Below, piece after piece: positions 24,040-33,904 of a DNA stretch of 64,000 bases (position 1 is the stretch's first letter; each line of letters begins with the position of its first letter). Under the pieces are notes generated by a model. It saw only the letters and a list, made by a program, of their open reading frames with translations. It was not told the origin of the DNA and made no database searches. The position numbers were made by a program, and so were the translations under genes. Source of the DNA: Emydura subglobosa (taxonomy: Eukaryota > Chordata > Testudines > Chelidae); contig ML679971.1 in the NCBI GenBank assembly GCA_007922225.1, positions 951,347-1,015,346 on the forward strand. The letters run 5' to 3'.

Positions 24040-24329
24040 ACCATCAGCCCCAGCTGACGGCAAAGGAACACCCAGTGGAATTAATGTTGATGGTGCCAAG
24101 ACACGCTGCTCAAGTCATGCACCTCTCACCATCTGAGAAGGTAGAGAGCTCAAACTTGGCTGAGATGCCAGTACAAACCATTTGACTTCACAAGTGAGCA
24201 AATATTTGGCTGGAAATCTCCAGAGAGCAGACATCAGGATATTCAGATAGCAAGATACCCAGAACACCCTGCTTCCAGCCAGAACTTTCCCTTAGTGCAA
24301 TATTCCCCTCCACCCCCAGTCACCACATG

Positions 24330-24655
24330 AAATGCAAAGTTATCCAACAGTGGAAAAACTGCAATTTTTCACCCATTTTTCCTCACCAAAGTGAAAAGAA
24401 AATGTTGTTTGTGTTGAACTAAGCCTTTGACATGTCAATTAAAAACAATATTTTCAAAATGAGAAGTCAAAATGATTATTTCGGAGTGCTGAAATGATAC
24501 GTTTTTTGACATTTTGGGGGGGAAAGTGTTTTTTTTCCTCTGTTGAAACAATTCATCAAGTTTGACCCAAGTTCTGAGACAGTTTTGGAGCTCTGAAAAA
24601 TGCATTTTGGGTGAGTTTTCTATTTGCAAAAACTCCCCACCAAGATGTAGGCTCA
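24330..24655. repeat. A/T-rich foldback repeat
   Basis: Runs such as 'gcaatttttcaccca' and 'ttttgacattttggggggga' with complementary partners, in the style of the 1.3- and 37.5-kb blocks. It directly abuts a CR1 end. Confidence 0.45.
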
Positions 24656-24660
24656 ATGCA

Positions 24661-24751
24661 GGGGCAACTGGGTGAAATTTTGGGGTCTGTGCTATGCAGG
24701 AGATCAGACTATATGATCACAGTGGTCTCTTCTGGCCTTAAAAATCTGTTA
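24661..24751 (+). mobile_element. CR1 LINE, 3' terminus
   Basis: 'gatcagactatatgatcac' then 'tggtctcttctggcctta' and 'aaaatctgt' mark the CR1 3' end in sense orientation. Confidence 0.8.
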
Positions 24752-25019
24752 ACTGTCTACAATTAGGATGATTTTGTGGAGCCACCTGATAGAAGGTGAG
24801 TTCTAGAGACACAGACTTTGGGTTAACAGTGTTTCTATGTTTTCTGTAACAACAGGGTCAGCTATTTGAACATCAAGTTCTCACCTTGGTACATGAAGTT
24901 TGAAAGAGTGCCATAGCACCCATGCTACCTATGGGGCTCCCTGATCAGATCAAAGACTGAGCTGCTCAAAGCTAAGGAAATCCAGGGCCTACTGCTAGTA
25001 CGGGTGACGAAACAGGAGG

Positions 25020-25860
25020 CAAATTCTTCCATAGAGTTAGCATTTGTCACGAATCACGATGCGGGCACTCATGACTAGTGATTGAAGCAGGAATTGGGCT
25101 TCAGGAGCCAAAAGTCAGAGCAAGAGTCAAGAAGCCAGTAATCAGAGCCCAAGGGCCAGAGCCAGAGCCAGAAAACAAAGCCAGTGTAGGCACCCTGTAC
25201 TTCAGGGGCCTTGGAACTTCGTTGGGAGTTTTACAGTTGGGAAGATCCTGGGAGACCACAACTCCCAGGATGCCTTGTGGAAAAAGGAGAGAGACTCTTC
25301 CCCTTCCAAGGAGTCAGAGAAAAGCATGTGGGGAGCTCCATTTTGGTGCTGGGGTGGAGTGTAGCTGAGGCTGGAAGCTGCTGGCTACTGCTTGCTGCCA
25401 GGGTCCCAAAGCTGCTGCTGCGAGCCTGCTGGAGTTTTGATCCAGCAGGGAGTTTTGGAGGCTGGGGACATTGCCCAGGCCAGGGCAGGGACAGAGCCTG
25501 GAGCTGCCTGAGGTGGGCCTGCAGTGAAGGTGGTGTGAGTGTCCCCCCCCCCTCTGTTGTTTGGGGCAGGGCGTGTAAAGGAAGGGGCACAGCAGAGAGA
25601 CTTTGACAGGGCCTGAGAAGAGGCAGAGAGAGAGTCCCTTCAAGCAGGGCCAGGACTGCAGACATTTGGTGGGGCCAACTCCAGATCTCCAGCGTGATAC
25701 CTGGGCTGGACTGGTACACTGAACCCACAGAGCGCTGTCTGCTGCTTCAGATCTTCAAGTGCACCCACGCAAGCAGGGGGTCAGGGCTCTGAACTCTAGG
25801 GCAGTGCACACTCCGGAGGTGGGGTAAATAATGGCAGTGTAGATGCCAGTTAGACGAGTT
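25020..25860. other. GC-rich block, unclassified (possibly LTR-derived)
   Basis: Composition changes sharply to GC-rich, purine-rich sequence with repeated 'ccagagccagagcc' and 'caggg' words. CpG is not enriched, so it is not a normal CpG island. Frames on both strands (up to 165 codons) overlap one another and show low-complexity Leu/Ser/Pro content, so I reject them as genes. A ZNF143-like word lies at 25255-25279. The block may be an old LTR or retroelement leader; no TG...CA boundaries are convincing. Confidence 0.3.
25255..25279 (+). promoter_or_regulatory. ZNF143 (SBS)-like motif
   Basis: 'accacaactcccaggatgcc' followed by 'ttgtg' closely matches the vertebrate ZNF143/STAF site (ACTACAAYTCCCAGNATGC type), differing at the third base. 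Function is unproven. Confidence 0.5.
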
Positions 25861-26329
25861 TCATTTATTACTGTGTACTATTTTATTAATTGATTTATTC
25901 AACGGCCCCTGTGGATTTAAAATAACAGTGATGGTTAATTTCAGTCTGTTATGCCATTTTTCTTTAATTTGTTAAGTAAAGGTGTGTTAACTCTAACTGA
26001 AGTATATTGGATATTTAGTTTGCAATTGTTAAGTTAGATCTATGTCTCAGATTATTATTAGACTAGGTTTAGTCCTGGAAGCTCCCAAGGCCTGCTATTG
26101 AGCGTGTGCAGGGGCCAGCCAGGTGGAGGCACCGCCGATTTTACATTCCTTTAGAAGTAAAGGAACTGCAGCAGGGGGGTGGATAGAGGATTCCCACCTA
26201 TTCTACGTCATCACTGGGATACTCAGGATCTCCTTTGTTGTCAGCAACCTTAGGCGCCCTTGCACACCGGTGAGTGTTGCCTGCTCCCAAGTAACCCAGG
26301 AAAGGAAGGGGGTTGCACCAGGAAGCAAA
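25861..26329. other. No gene recognised
   Basis: AT-rich to 26.08 kb, then mixed. No exon is supported. Confidence 0.35.
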
Positions 26330-26600
26330 TAGAGAAGCAGGGCTTGAGCAGCCTGGGTAGGACAGAGCAAGGCTGGAAGCAGGACAGGCACAAGAGAGAT
26401 CAAAGCTGAAAGTACATGTGTTGAGCTAGCACCTAGAGAGCAGTTGTCACCGTTGGGCGTAAGAGTAGGCTTGCTGACTTCCTCGGCCAATCAGGCAGAG
26501 TGATCCATCAGGTGGTTCTGCTGTGGCTCAGCCGTGCTCATAGGCTGCCAGGAGACCATGGTGCTGCAAGTCCTTATTCCTGACAGCACTGAGACTTCAT
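26330..26600 (+). repeat. Dispersed repeat, copy 1
   Basis: 'gaagcagggcttgagcagcc', 'agcaaggctggaagcaggac' and 'cctcggccaatcaggcagag' occur in the same order as related words at 60.95-61.18 kb. Non-coding and of unknown class, possibly part of an LTR. Confidence 0.45.
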
Positions 26601-27530
26601 CCTTTTTGCAGGGTGCTGGGAGCATATCCACTGCGAGAGGTGCAGTCGGTCAGCTACGATTGTGACTGTGACAGACCCCCACCAAAAGGAGTAAGAACGC
26701 CTCCTCTTATGCCCATCCGTCCAGACCTTGGATTCTGGCACAAAGAAGTATGAAGCAGGGAGTGGTGTGAAACGGGTAGAACCTTGCTTGTTTCCCCTAC
26801 CTGCTAGTCAGTACAGCTTATCAGTTATGCTGAATGTTCCCACTGGTACCAGCCGCCCCCTGAAATACTGCCACCTGGACCGAAGGAGGGAAGCAGGGGA
26901 GGAGCTGTGATGAAGATGTACCAATGTTTCCTATGGCTGCAAAAAGCCACTTTTTGTTCATAGAAGGCCCTAAAGTCAAACCCTAGCTCAGTGTAAATCA
27001 ATGGTACTTTCTGCTACTGTAAGGGTGTTGCCAGCAGGGCCCCCACATGGGCGGGGAGGAAAGGGTACACTTTACCAGAGCCCAGAGGCTCTGGTGGGCC
27101 CGGCCCAGGCTGCAACCCCCATTTCCATGAGGAAAAAAATTCTTCATGGCTCATGAGATTGTATGTACGGGATGAGGGACTGTGGTATGTGTGTGGGAGG
27201 GGGCCCATGTTACAAGTTTGTACTGGGCCTTAAAAAAATTATGCTTGGGCCCTGACTGCCAGATTCCCAGATGGAAAGTGTGCTGGGATAGGAATGTTTT
27301 TCTTTCCTGAAGATCACTTTTGTGATTTCAAATGGATGCGGGACATGCTGCTGGCTGTAGCTTTGCCCTTTCACAAATAGAAGGCTCGTGGCTCAATGTC
27401 ACTGTGTATGGAGAGTTTTGAAGAGTATTTTAAGATATCACTGTATAAACAAACTATTACTAGGGTTAATCAGAGATAATTAACCAGTCACAATAGCAGT
27501 TGAAGGAGAGATGTGTGAATGGCCCCTGTT
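26601..27530. other. No gene recognised
   Basis: Includes a G/C-rich stretch at 27.03-27.12 kb and 'gggcccatgttacaagtttg' at about 27201, which may be an old repeat scrap. No exon. Confidence 0.35.
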
Positions 27531-27660
27531 TAATAACAGCATCCAATAATAATAGCATCCAAGCACTTCACAATCTTTAATGTATTTATCCTCACACCAT
27601 TCAAAGTACTAGCATCCACATTTTACAGATGTGGAACTGAGGTATAGAGAGAGTAAGGGG
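27531..27660 (-). mobile_element. MIR-like SINE, tail half, minus strand (split copy)
   Basis: 'aagcacttcacaatctttaa', 'tatttatcctcacacc' and 'cattttacagatgtggaact' then 'tatagagagagtaagggg' form the reverse complement of a MIR tail and core. The head half reappears after 28045, so the element was interrupted. Confidence 0.75.
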
Positions 27661-27780
27661 CCAAATCCTTATAGGTATTTGGGCTACTAAAGATGCAGGT
27701 AGGTGGCTAGTGGCATTTATAAGAAGGCCTAAGTAGGTTGGGTGCCTGGATCCAGCTTTAGGCAGCTGAATGCATTTGTA
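27661..27780. repeat. Hairpin-repeat half inside the split MIR
   Basis: 'aaatccttataggtatttgg', 'ggtaggtggctagtggcatt' and 'cctaagtaggttgggtgcct' resemble one arm of a foldback family with 'ggtatttaggcacct'-type arms. It lies between the MIR half and the MITE. Confidence 0.4.
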
Positions 27781-28038
27781 AGGGCTTGTCTACACGGAAG
27801 AGTCATGTGCACTAAAGGGGTGCAAGTTCTAAAGTGCACCTAAGTGTTGTATACTCACTGGCTCATGTAGACACTGTTGGTGTAAACTAAAAGAGCCCTA
27901 GAGTGCATGAATGTAGTACTATGATAATGCCCAATAGGCAACTTTTTGTTTGTGCCAGCCTGTGAGCACGCAACACACTGGTGCGTTTTAGAAACCACCC
28001 TTCTCTTGGGTGCATTGCTGTTCCATGTAGACAAGCCC
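27781..28038. mobile_element. hAT-like MITE inside the split MIR
   Basis: Inverted ends 'agggcttgtctacac' (27781-27795) and 'gtagacaagccc' (28027-28038). The interior contains 'gagcacgcaacacactgg', echoed by 'tagcacgcaacacgctca' in the related element at 61327-61599. 258 bp with no coding capacity. I recognise the 'gggcttgtctacac' terminus as a common hAT-type end in reptile genomes. Confidence 0.75.
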
Positions 28039-28044
28039 AATGTG

Positions 28045-28150
28045 GCCTTAAGCAACGTGCTCAACATCATAAATGAGAGTCTAGGGCAGAGCAGGGAATT
28101 CAATCTGGATCTTCTAAGTGCTAGACCAGCACCCTAACCCCTAAACCACT
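28045..28150 (-). mobile_element. MIR-like SINE, head half, minus strand (split copy)
   Basis: 'agcagggaattcaatctgga' and 'ctagaccagcaccctaaccc' are the reverse complement of the B box and head of the SINE whose tail lies at 27531-27660. Confidence 0.65.
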
Positions 28151-29142
28151 TTCATGCTTCCTATCAGTTTTATTACAAGGACAGTTCCATGTCAGCTTAG
28201 TTTCATATTAGTTCATGTTTTCCTCCTTATTTTCTGTTATTCTTTTCTTCCTCTGCTCCTGTAGCCTTTACACATCTTTTTTCTGCATGATGCAATGTAT
28301 AGTTATTAATGTCTCCTCTCATTCCCAGTCCCTTCTGCATCTCTGTCCTGTTGTTGCCTCCAGTGACACGTAATGATGATAATGGGCTGTAATGCCACTG
28401 GCAGGCTGCCCCAAATCCCTGTGAGGACAAGTTCAGAGGCACATGATTGCTTAGAAAGCCAGGCGCTTCTCTACCCAAAGGGGAGAAAGAGAGATCACTT
28501 GCTGTATTAGGGTCTCCACTTCCTAGCAGAGTAGTTTAGGCTCAAGCTGCACTGGATGATAATTGTTTTAACTATCCTTGTGGCTCTGTATTTTATCCAG
28601 GGGCATGGCTAGAGAGACTGGGCAAAGCTGGGTAACTGATGTCTCCCTAATTCTGAGAGGATTCATAATTGGGTGGGATAGCTCACTCCTGGCATTTAGC
28701 CGCAGATTGGTCTTTTAGTTAAAGCTTTTCAGTTCAAATTTATGCCTCCCCTTCTCCCCCACCCACATAAAAAAACAACCCAAACAAACACCAGGTTGCT
28801 TTGCTTCTGAAGAGGATCAGGAGTGTTAATTTCCTTGTTTTGTTACCCAAATAAGAGTTTAAAAAAAAGCCTGTGATAGTGCAAGTCTTTGAAAATACAG
28901 TGCATCGCCTTTAAAAATAGCTCCTCTGGCATGCAAGAGAAAGATGAGTGTTATGAGACTGCTATGCCAGCTTCATTCACAATGAAAATGAAAGCCTACA
29001 GTAAACAAGTAGTTGTACTGTTTTCTTTTAACATTGAATTTTTAGTTGCTGTTGAAAAGATTCCGGATTGTCAGCCCTAGAAACTAAAGTGATAAGTCTT
29101 CTTTAGCCAAAAGAAAGATGCAACATAGTCAGCAACAGCACA
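28151..29142. other. No gene recognised
   Basis: Unique-looking sequence with only short chance frames. Confidence 0.4.
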
Positions 29143-29394
29143 ATTTATTTATATTGCAGTAAGGGGTTGAGACATCAACAAAGATCAGAGCCTTATTGTG
29201 GTAGGTGCTGTATGAGCAAATAAAACTGTCCCTGCCCCAAGGATTTTACAATCTAAATAGGAAAGACAAAGAGGCGCAGATTGGTGAAGCAACTTGACCA
29301 AGGTCACAGCAAGTCTTAGGCAGCACCAGGAAAAGAAATCAGGTCTCCTGAATCCCAGCCAAGTGCTCCATCTACTGGACCATGGTGCCTCACT
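29143..29394 (-). mobile_element. MIR/CORE-type SINE, nearly complete, minus strand
   Basis: It contains 'gtaggtgctgtatgagcaaa', 'ctgtccctgccccaaggatt', 'acttgaccaaggtcacagca', 'atcaggtctcctgaatccca' and the head complement 'tctactggaccatggtgcct'. This is the full tail-core-head order reversed. It directly abuts the Gypsy-like element. Confidence 0.8.
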
Positions 29395-29599
29395 GTAACA
29401 GAAACGTCCCCATTACACTCAGGGGAATATTTCTCTGTCAAGGATGCCTGACCGTGGTTTCTGTGTCGGATCTGAGTGCAGTTGAGCAGCCTTCAACAAC
29501 TCCAGACAAGAAAAGGAAGAATCTGTCAGCAATTTGGGATATGCTGCCCAGTGACTGGCCACTATGGATCTAGAACTAGCTAGAGAGGCTGCAGAACGA

Positions 29600-29940
29600 G
29601 GGCCACCCCCAGGCACTAATGCATGAGGCTGAACTTGGAGTCACTGCTGCTACAGGAAACATGTGATTCAGACCTCAGTGAACTGATTGAGGGCATGAGA
29701 GCAATTCAGGATGATACTAACCAGCTGAAAGCAGAAAGAGAGTCCTATAATCTAGAAAGCACAAACGGAAGAAGACCTGGACATAGGAAGCAACTGAACC
29801 CCACTCAATAACCATCTTGAAGGAGAGGAGATCTACAATGTTGGAGACATAGCAAAGGAGGCTATTTCCAGCACAAATTCCCTCAGCAGTATTTCATGGA
29901 AGAAGGGAACCTACTAAGGACAGGGGCCAAGGGTCAACCC
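29600..29940 (+). pseudogene. gag-like remnant with eroded zinc knuckle
   Basis: The stretch lies where gag should sit, ahead of the protease. At 29834-29863 one frame reads 'YNVGDIAKEA', which has the spacing of a CCHC nucleocapsid zinc knuckle, but the cysteines have been replaced and the histidine segment is missing. A 62-codon frame at 29623-29811 rich in Glu, Leu and Arg upstream could be from the matrix/capsid part. The assignment rests on position and on this weak motif. Confidence 0.4.
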
Positions 29941-29989
29941 CTTGCCTGTAGGCCCAAAATGAGAGACTATAATTTGCCGTGAGCTCAGG

Positions 29990-30262
29990 CCCAAGTACTA
30001 CATCACAGGAGAGATCAATGGGCACACATGTACAACTCTGGTAGGTTCTAGGGCACAGGTTTCCACTACACATTCACGATTGTGGGACAGAGCCAGCCAG
30101 GGAGGAAGCTGAGAACTTTCAACGGGGCAGTCCAGGTGGCAAAGCAAACTCAGCTCAAGATTATGGGAATATGGCAAACAACTATTACTCTGGACATGGG
30201 AATGCCTGTAGCAGAAGAAGCATCCTACATAGCCCTAATCAGGACTGATTTTCTCAAATAGG
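29990..30262 (+). pseudogene. Retropepsin-like protease remnant, active site lost
   Basis: The frame at 30011-30064 reads 'EINGHTCTTLVGSRAQVS', matching the surroundings of a retroelement aspartic protease active site, but the catalytic Asp position is Gly and the following Gly is Arg. A shifted frame then reads 'LRTFNGAVQVAKQTQLKIMG' and ends with 'ALIRTDFLK' and a stop at 30259. This corresponds to the C-terminal part of the protease, where a Gly-x-Asp-Phe-Leu type block is usual. One frameshift and loss of the catalytic residue show that the domain is dead. Confidence 0.6.
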
Positions 30263-30483
30263 ATGAGACCAACCTCAAATTTCAACAGAGGCCTCTGTAT
30301 CAAGGAGAGACCAGTTAGGGTGAAACAGAGGCATGTGAGGTCTCCATGGAGAGGAATGTGATGCTACCTTGAAGAGTGAGATGGTCATTACTGGACAGGT
30401 GAAGGGGAACCCAGTGGATGGACTGGAAGGTATGCTGATCCCTCACCATTCTGTTGACATGCACTCCTGGTGACCTGGAGCAT

Positions 30484-30546
30484 AGACAAAAGTATGAGAG
30501 GCTGGGTCCTGATGAGGTTTCAAGCATGACAATGGATTCCCAAGTC
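30484..30546 (+). repeat. Imperfect direct repeat, left copy, flanking the CR1 insertion
   Basis: 'tgagaggctgggtcctgatg' and 'gacaatggattcccaagtca' are matched by 'tgagacactgtgtcctggtc' and 'gacaatggtacccaagtca' at 30920-30985, on the other side of the CR1 fragment. I estimate roughly 75-80% identity by eye over about 62 bases. Confidence 0.7.
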
Positions 30547-30919
30547 ACAGAATCATAGAAGTGTAAGAGTTGAAAGGACCTCAGTAGGTTGTCTAGTCCA
30601 GTCCCCTGCACTTTAGGCAGGACGATGTAATAACTAGAGCATCCCTGACAGGTGTTTGTCTAACCTGTTCTTAAAAACCTCCAATGATGGAGATTCCACA
30701 ACCTCTCTAGGCAAATTTGTTCCAATGCTCAACTACCCTGACAATTAGGAAATTTTTCCTAATGTCCAACCTAAACCTCCCTTGCTGAAATTTAAGCCCA
30801 TTGCTTCTTGTCCCATTCTCAGAGGTTCACGAGAACGATTTTTTACCCTTCTCCTTGTAACAACGTTTTATGTACTTGAAAACTGTTAAGTCTCCCTCCT
30901 CAGTCTTCTCTTCTTCAGA
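30547..30919 (-). mobile_element. CR1 LINE 3' fragment inserted in the Gypsy element
   Basis: It starts with 'cagaatcatagaagtgtaag', the reverse complement of a CR1 3' end, and continues through 'ctaacctgttcttaaaaacc' and 'attgcttcttgtcccatt'. On the minus strand a frame reads 'DIRKNFLIVRVVEHWNKF', the C-terminal part of CR1 ORF2, also seen at 40.4 and 58.65 kb. The copy is 5'-truncated at about 30919. It separates protease from reverse transcriptase in the host element and is younger than it. Confidence 0.85.
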
Positions 30920-30985
30920 CGGGCAAAAGCATGAGACACTGTGTCCTGGTCAGGATTACCAGCAAGACAATGGTACCCAAGTCAT
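30920..30985 (+). repeat. Imperfect direct repeat, right copy, flanking the CR1 insertion
   Basis: Partner of 30484-30546. A repeat this long is not what CR1 target-primed insertion usually leaves, so it may be a duplication older than the CR1. Confidence 0.7.
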
Positions 30986-31330
30986 GTATCAGGGCTGGGG
31001 GCTTGGTACACCCAGAAATGACTCTGTATTCAGAAGTAGTACCTGATGTACTAGTTGGACTGCAAGATCCTGAAAAAAATGAGTCACTGAAACTGACTGA
31101 ACATAGGAGAGAAACATACATGGGAAAGAGAAGATCTCATGCAGGGTGGGGCTGAGGAGAAGGAGTCTATCACCTGGACTACCTACAAGCAGCCCAGAAC
31201 TTATTGGGAAATTACCTTGATGTCTTCTTCTTTGGGGATGATGACCTGGAGTGTACAGGATTGACAGCACTGGATTGAACCTGGAGATGCCAGACCTGAG
31301 ACTAGGACCACAGAGTTCGGTGAACAACTA
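30986..31330 (+). pseudogene. Protease-to-transcriptase linker of the Gypsy element
   Basis: The frame 'GGLVHPEMTLYSEVVPDVLV' (within 30931-31155) continues in the element's orientation between the CR1 insertion and the transcriptase. It has no named motif. Assignment is by position and by the intact-looking coding composition. Confidence 0.4.
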
Positions 31331-31839
31331 CAACAGATGGTAGAAAGAGGCATTATTTAGCCCTTTGTGAGCCCATGAGCTGCAGCCATAGTTTTGGTAA
31401 AGAAAGGTGGAGGGACAGAGGTGTGTGGACTATTGACGGTTGAATGACATTACCATGAGAGATGTATATCCCCTCCTGAGGACTGATGACACTCAAGACT
31501 TGCTATCAAAGACCAGTTGATTCTCCACCCTGGATCTGGGGTTACTGACAAATGAAGTTGCACATGACGATGGACAGAAGATGACATTCATCACCAAACA
31601 GAGCCTCTTTGAATTTAATGTCATGCCTTTTGGACTTGAATACCCCTGGAACATTACAAAAGTTGACTGATAACATGCTGGCAGACCTTCTGGGTGTGTT
31701 TTTCAAGGCATATCTTGATGATATAATTACTGGGAAGTTGTTTGAGGAGCACTTGCAGAAGCTAGGCGTTGTGTTGGAGAGGTTATGCCAAGCCAACTTA
31801 AAGGTAAAACCATCAAAAGGCATTTTTTCCTGGGACTAG
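31331..31839 (+). pseudogene. Gypsy-type reverse transcriptase remnant
   Basis: Recognisable blocks in order: 'LQQMVERGII' (31328-31357), 'VLVKKGGGTEVCG' with its change of frame, 'FEFNVMPFGL' (31608-31637), then after a frameshift 'TPGTLQKLTDNMLADLL', the catalytic 'YLDD' at 31711-31722, and 'LFEEHLQKLGVVLERL' with 'ANLKVKPSK' (31739-31820). These are the fingers/palm blocks of Ty3/Gypsy transcriptases, and the aspartate pair of the active site survives. Stops and at least two frameshifts interrupt it, the last stop being at 31837. Its loop after the YLDD box and the following RNase H continue the same gene. Confidence 0.85.
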
Positions 31840-31927
31840 GTAAATTGCCATCCCTTGATGTACATGCCCTAGTTATAGGGACAGACCCTGAACAGGTGGA
31901 GAACATTCGATCCTGGTTGGTGACACT

Positions 31928-32580
31928 TTGACACTGAAGTACAGAGTTGCAACTGACTTGGCTTCAGACTACCAGAGATTCATTTTTGACTTTGTCACAA
32001 TTGCACAGCCATTGCACAAGTTGGCAGAGAAGGGGCAGACATTTGAGTGGACTATCCCATGCCAAGATGTCTTTTTGGAACTAAAGCAGAGGCTCATGTC
32101 TGCATCAATATTGGCTTACCAAGATCCCCAGCTACTGTTCATCCCAGACATAGATGCCGGTGAAGTTGTCATTGGTGCTGGCTCATCCACATCAGCAGGA
32201 CCCTGAACAAAGTAGAGTGAAACTACTCCACACCTAAGAAAGAGTTGCTGGCAGTGGTAACCTTCACCAAACATTGTTGGCACTTCCTCCTGGGCAAAGA
32301 ATTCTTGTTAAGAACAGATCATCAGTCTTCAGATGGTTTCCTAATTTCTGTGAATCAAGGACAATTAGCTTGGTGGCTTGAACAGCTGACTCAGCTCCAG
32401 TACCAGAAAAGAGACCGTCTAGGAAAACAGCACACTAATTCAATTTTCCTATCTAGGAGACCAAGCCTGGACAGTGACAGCAAGGAAGCTGGGACTGGGG
32501 AACAAAATACTTCCAGCCTAGCAGCAGACCTGAACCCAGAAGAAAGGGTCACCAACAAGGAGGCAGATGCAGTGATGTAA
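31928..32580 (+). pseudogene. Gypsy-type RNase H and connection remnant
   Basis: The frame 31928-32206 reads 'DYQRFIFDFVTIAQPLHKLA', 'FEWTIPCQDVFLELKQRL' and 'LLFIPDIDAGEVVIGAG', the connection domain and first RNase H strand with its Asp. After a break the frame 32245-32580 reads 'AVVTFTKHCWHFLLGKEFLL' and 'RTDHQ', then 'LGKQHTNSIFLSRRP'. The latter matches the end of RNase H, where an aspartate-alanine-leucine-serine-arginine block is usual and here is Ser-Ile-Phe-Leu-Ser-Arg. Frames differ by one indel near 32206. Confidence 0.85.
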
Positions 32581-32609
32581 GATGAAGGAGCCACAACTTT
32601 GAAGGATTC

Positions 32610-32818
32610 ATGAGTCCAGACCCAATAGTTTCCCAGCTAAGGAACTGGAAGAAAGAAAGACCGTCAGAACTACCAGAAGAGGCACAGCAGATGCAGCTAT
32701 ACACCGATACAGATAAACCTGACTTGACTTACACCTACTGCAAGGGCTGCTACTTAGGCATCAAAAGGCAGTGGAGAACATGGGCCATTATACTCAATAG
32801 GGGTCCCACAGGGATCGG
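32610..32818 (+). pseudogene. RNase H-integrase linker of the Gypsy element
   Basis: The frame from 32610 reads 'SPDPIVSQLRNWKKERPS', a segment that usually precedes the integrase zinc finger in Gypsy pol. It runs into the inserted LTR at 32819, which therefore cuts pol between RNase H and integrase. Confidence 0.5.
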
Positions 32819-33900
32819 TGTGACATTACCCAGTGAACTGGGGAGCAGCTGTGTCCCCTGAAGTCCCCAACCTGTGGTGCCTTTTACACTGCTTTGCTGT
32901 GAGAGCTACCACTCCTGGTATGCTCATACACAGCCTCCGGCATGTAAATTACTCCCAGCTATACGGTATGAGTACTATGGTCAGCCACTCTTGAATTACT
33001 CTGCAGAGCAGCACCAGCAACTTCCCAGTCCCAGACTTTCTCCCAGAAATGTGTGCCTTGTATTGCCCAGTCCTCTCCTGGACAATACAGGCTCACATAA
33101 AGTCTGTCATTTTATTAATAGAAAATGATATGCTCCAATCCTGCTAACTCATCAATCCAAACACTGCTTTTAATAAAACAAGTTGATTAACTACAGAAAG
33201 AACAATTTTAAGCAATTACAAGTAATGACGCATAAAAGTCAGACTTGGTTACAAGAAAATACAAGTGAAACCCAACTAATACTTAACAAGCTAAGTGGAT
33301 TCAAAGCAAAAGTCTCTCTCACCACATGCTTTAGCAGTCTTACTGGCTGAACTTCTTTTCAGTCAGGATCCCTCTCCTAGTCCAATGCTGTTTCCTTTGT
33401 TCTTCAAGTGTTGTTAACACCATGATCAGAGAAGAGAGAGAAAAATGATTTGTGGCCTTTGTTCTCCCTTCTGCTATGTTTCCTCTTCTTTGAGAATCAT
33501 CTCCAGCTGTGGTTCAGGAGACAGAAAGTCTTCCTGGATGGGAACCCCCAGTTGTTCTTTTGTCAAGATGTAGATTTTTGCCCACACCCTTTTTGCTGCC
33601 AAACAATGGCCACTTAAGCTGGTGACTGTCCATTTGATTTTGTTGATACCTGGCTGGGGCATTGGCTAGCCTTTTGTCTATGGAGAACCAGTTTGTGACC
33701 ACTCTCCTGATTTGGAATATATCTTAGTAACATCATGCAGCAGAATCTTATAACTTTACATACAATGTTGCCACACATTTTACCAGGACAATGATAATCA
33801 GCAGATTATGAGTTTTCAAATGATACCTCACAAGGCATACTTTGTACAAGATTTAACATAGTCCTATAAAAGGGTGAACATAGGGGTACGGACTATCACA
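32819..33900 (-). mobile_element. Solo LTR (ERV type) inserted in Gypsy pol
   Basis: Ends are 'tgtgacattaccc' at 32819 and 'gtacggactatcaca' at 33900 (TG...CA). Flanks are 'atcgg' (32814-32818) and 'atggg' (33901-33905), a 5-bp target duplication with one change. The minus strand is probably sense: it carries 'aataaa' as the complement of 'tttatt' near 33109. 1082 bp and non-coding. It is solo, so its internal region was removed by LTR-LTR recombination. Confidence 0.8.
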
Positions 33901-33904
33901 ATGG

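Noticed and set aside
25211..25728. Long overlapping frames on both strands (131 and 165 codons)
   Set aside because: GC-rich sequence has few stops. The two frames mirror each other, are low in complexity and lack domains or splice context.
30520..30986. Reading the 62-base repeat as LTRs of a small element
   Set aside because: The sequence between the copies is a minus-strand CR1 3' fragment, and the repeats lack TG...CA ends.
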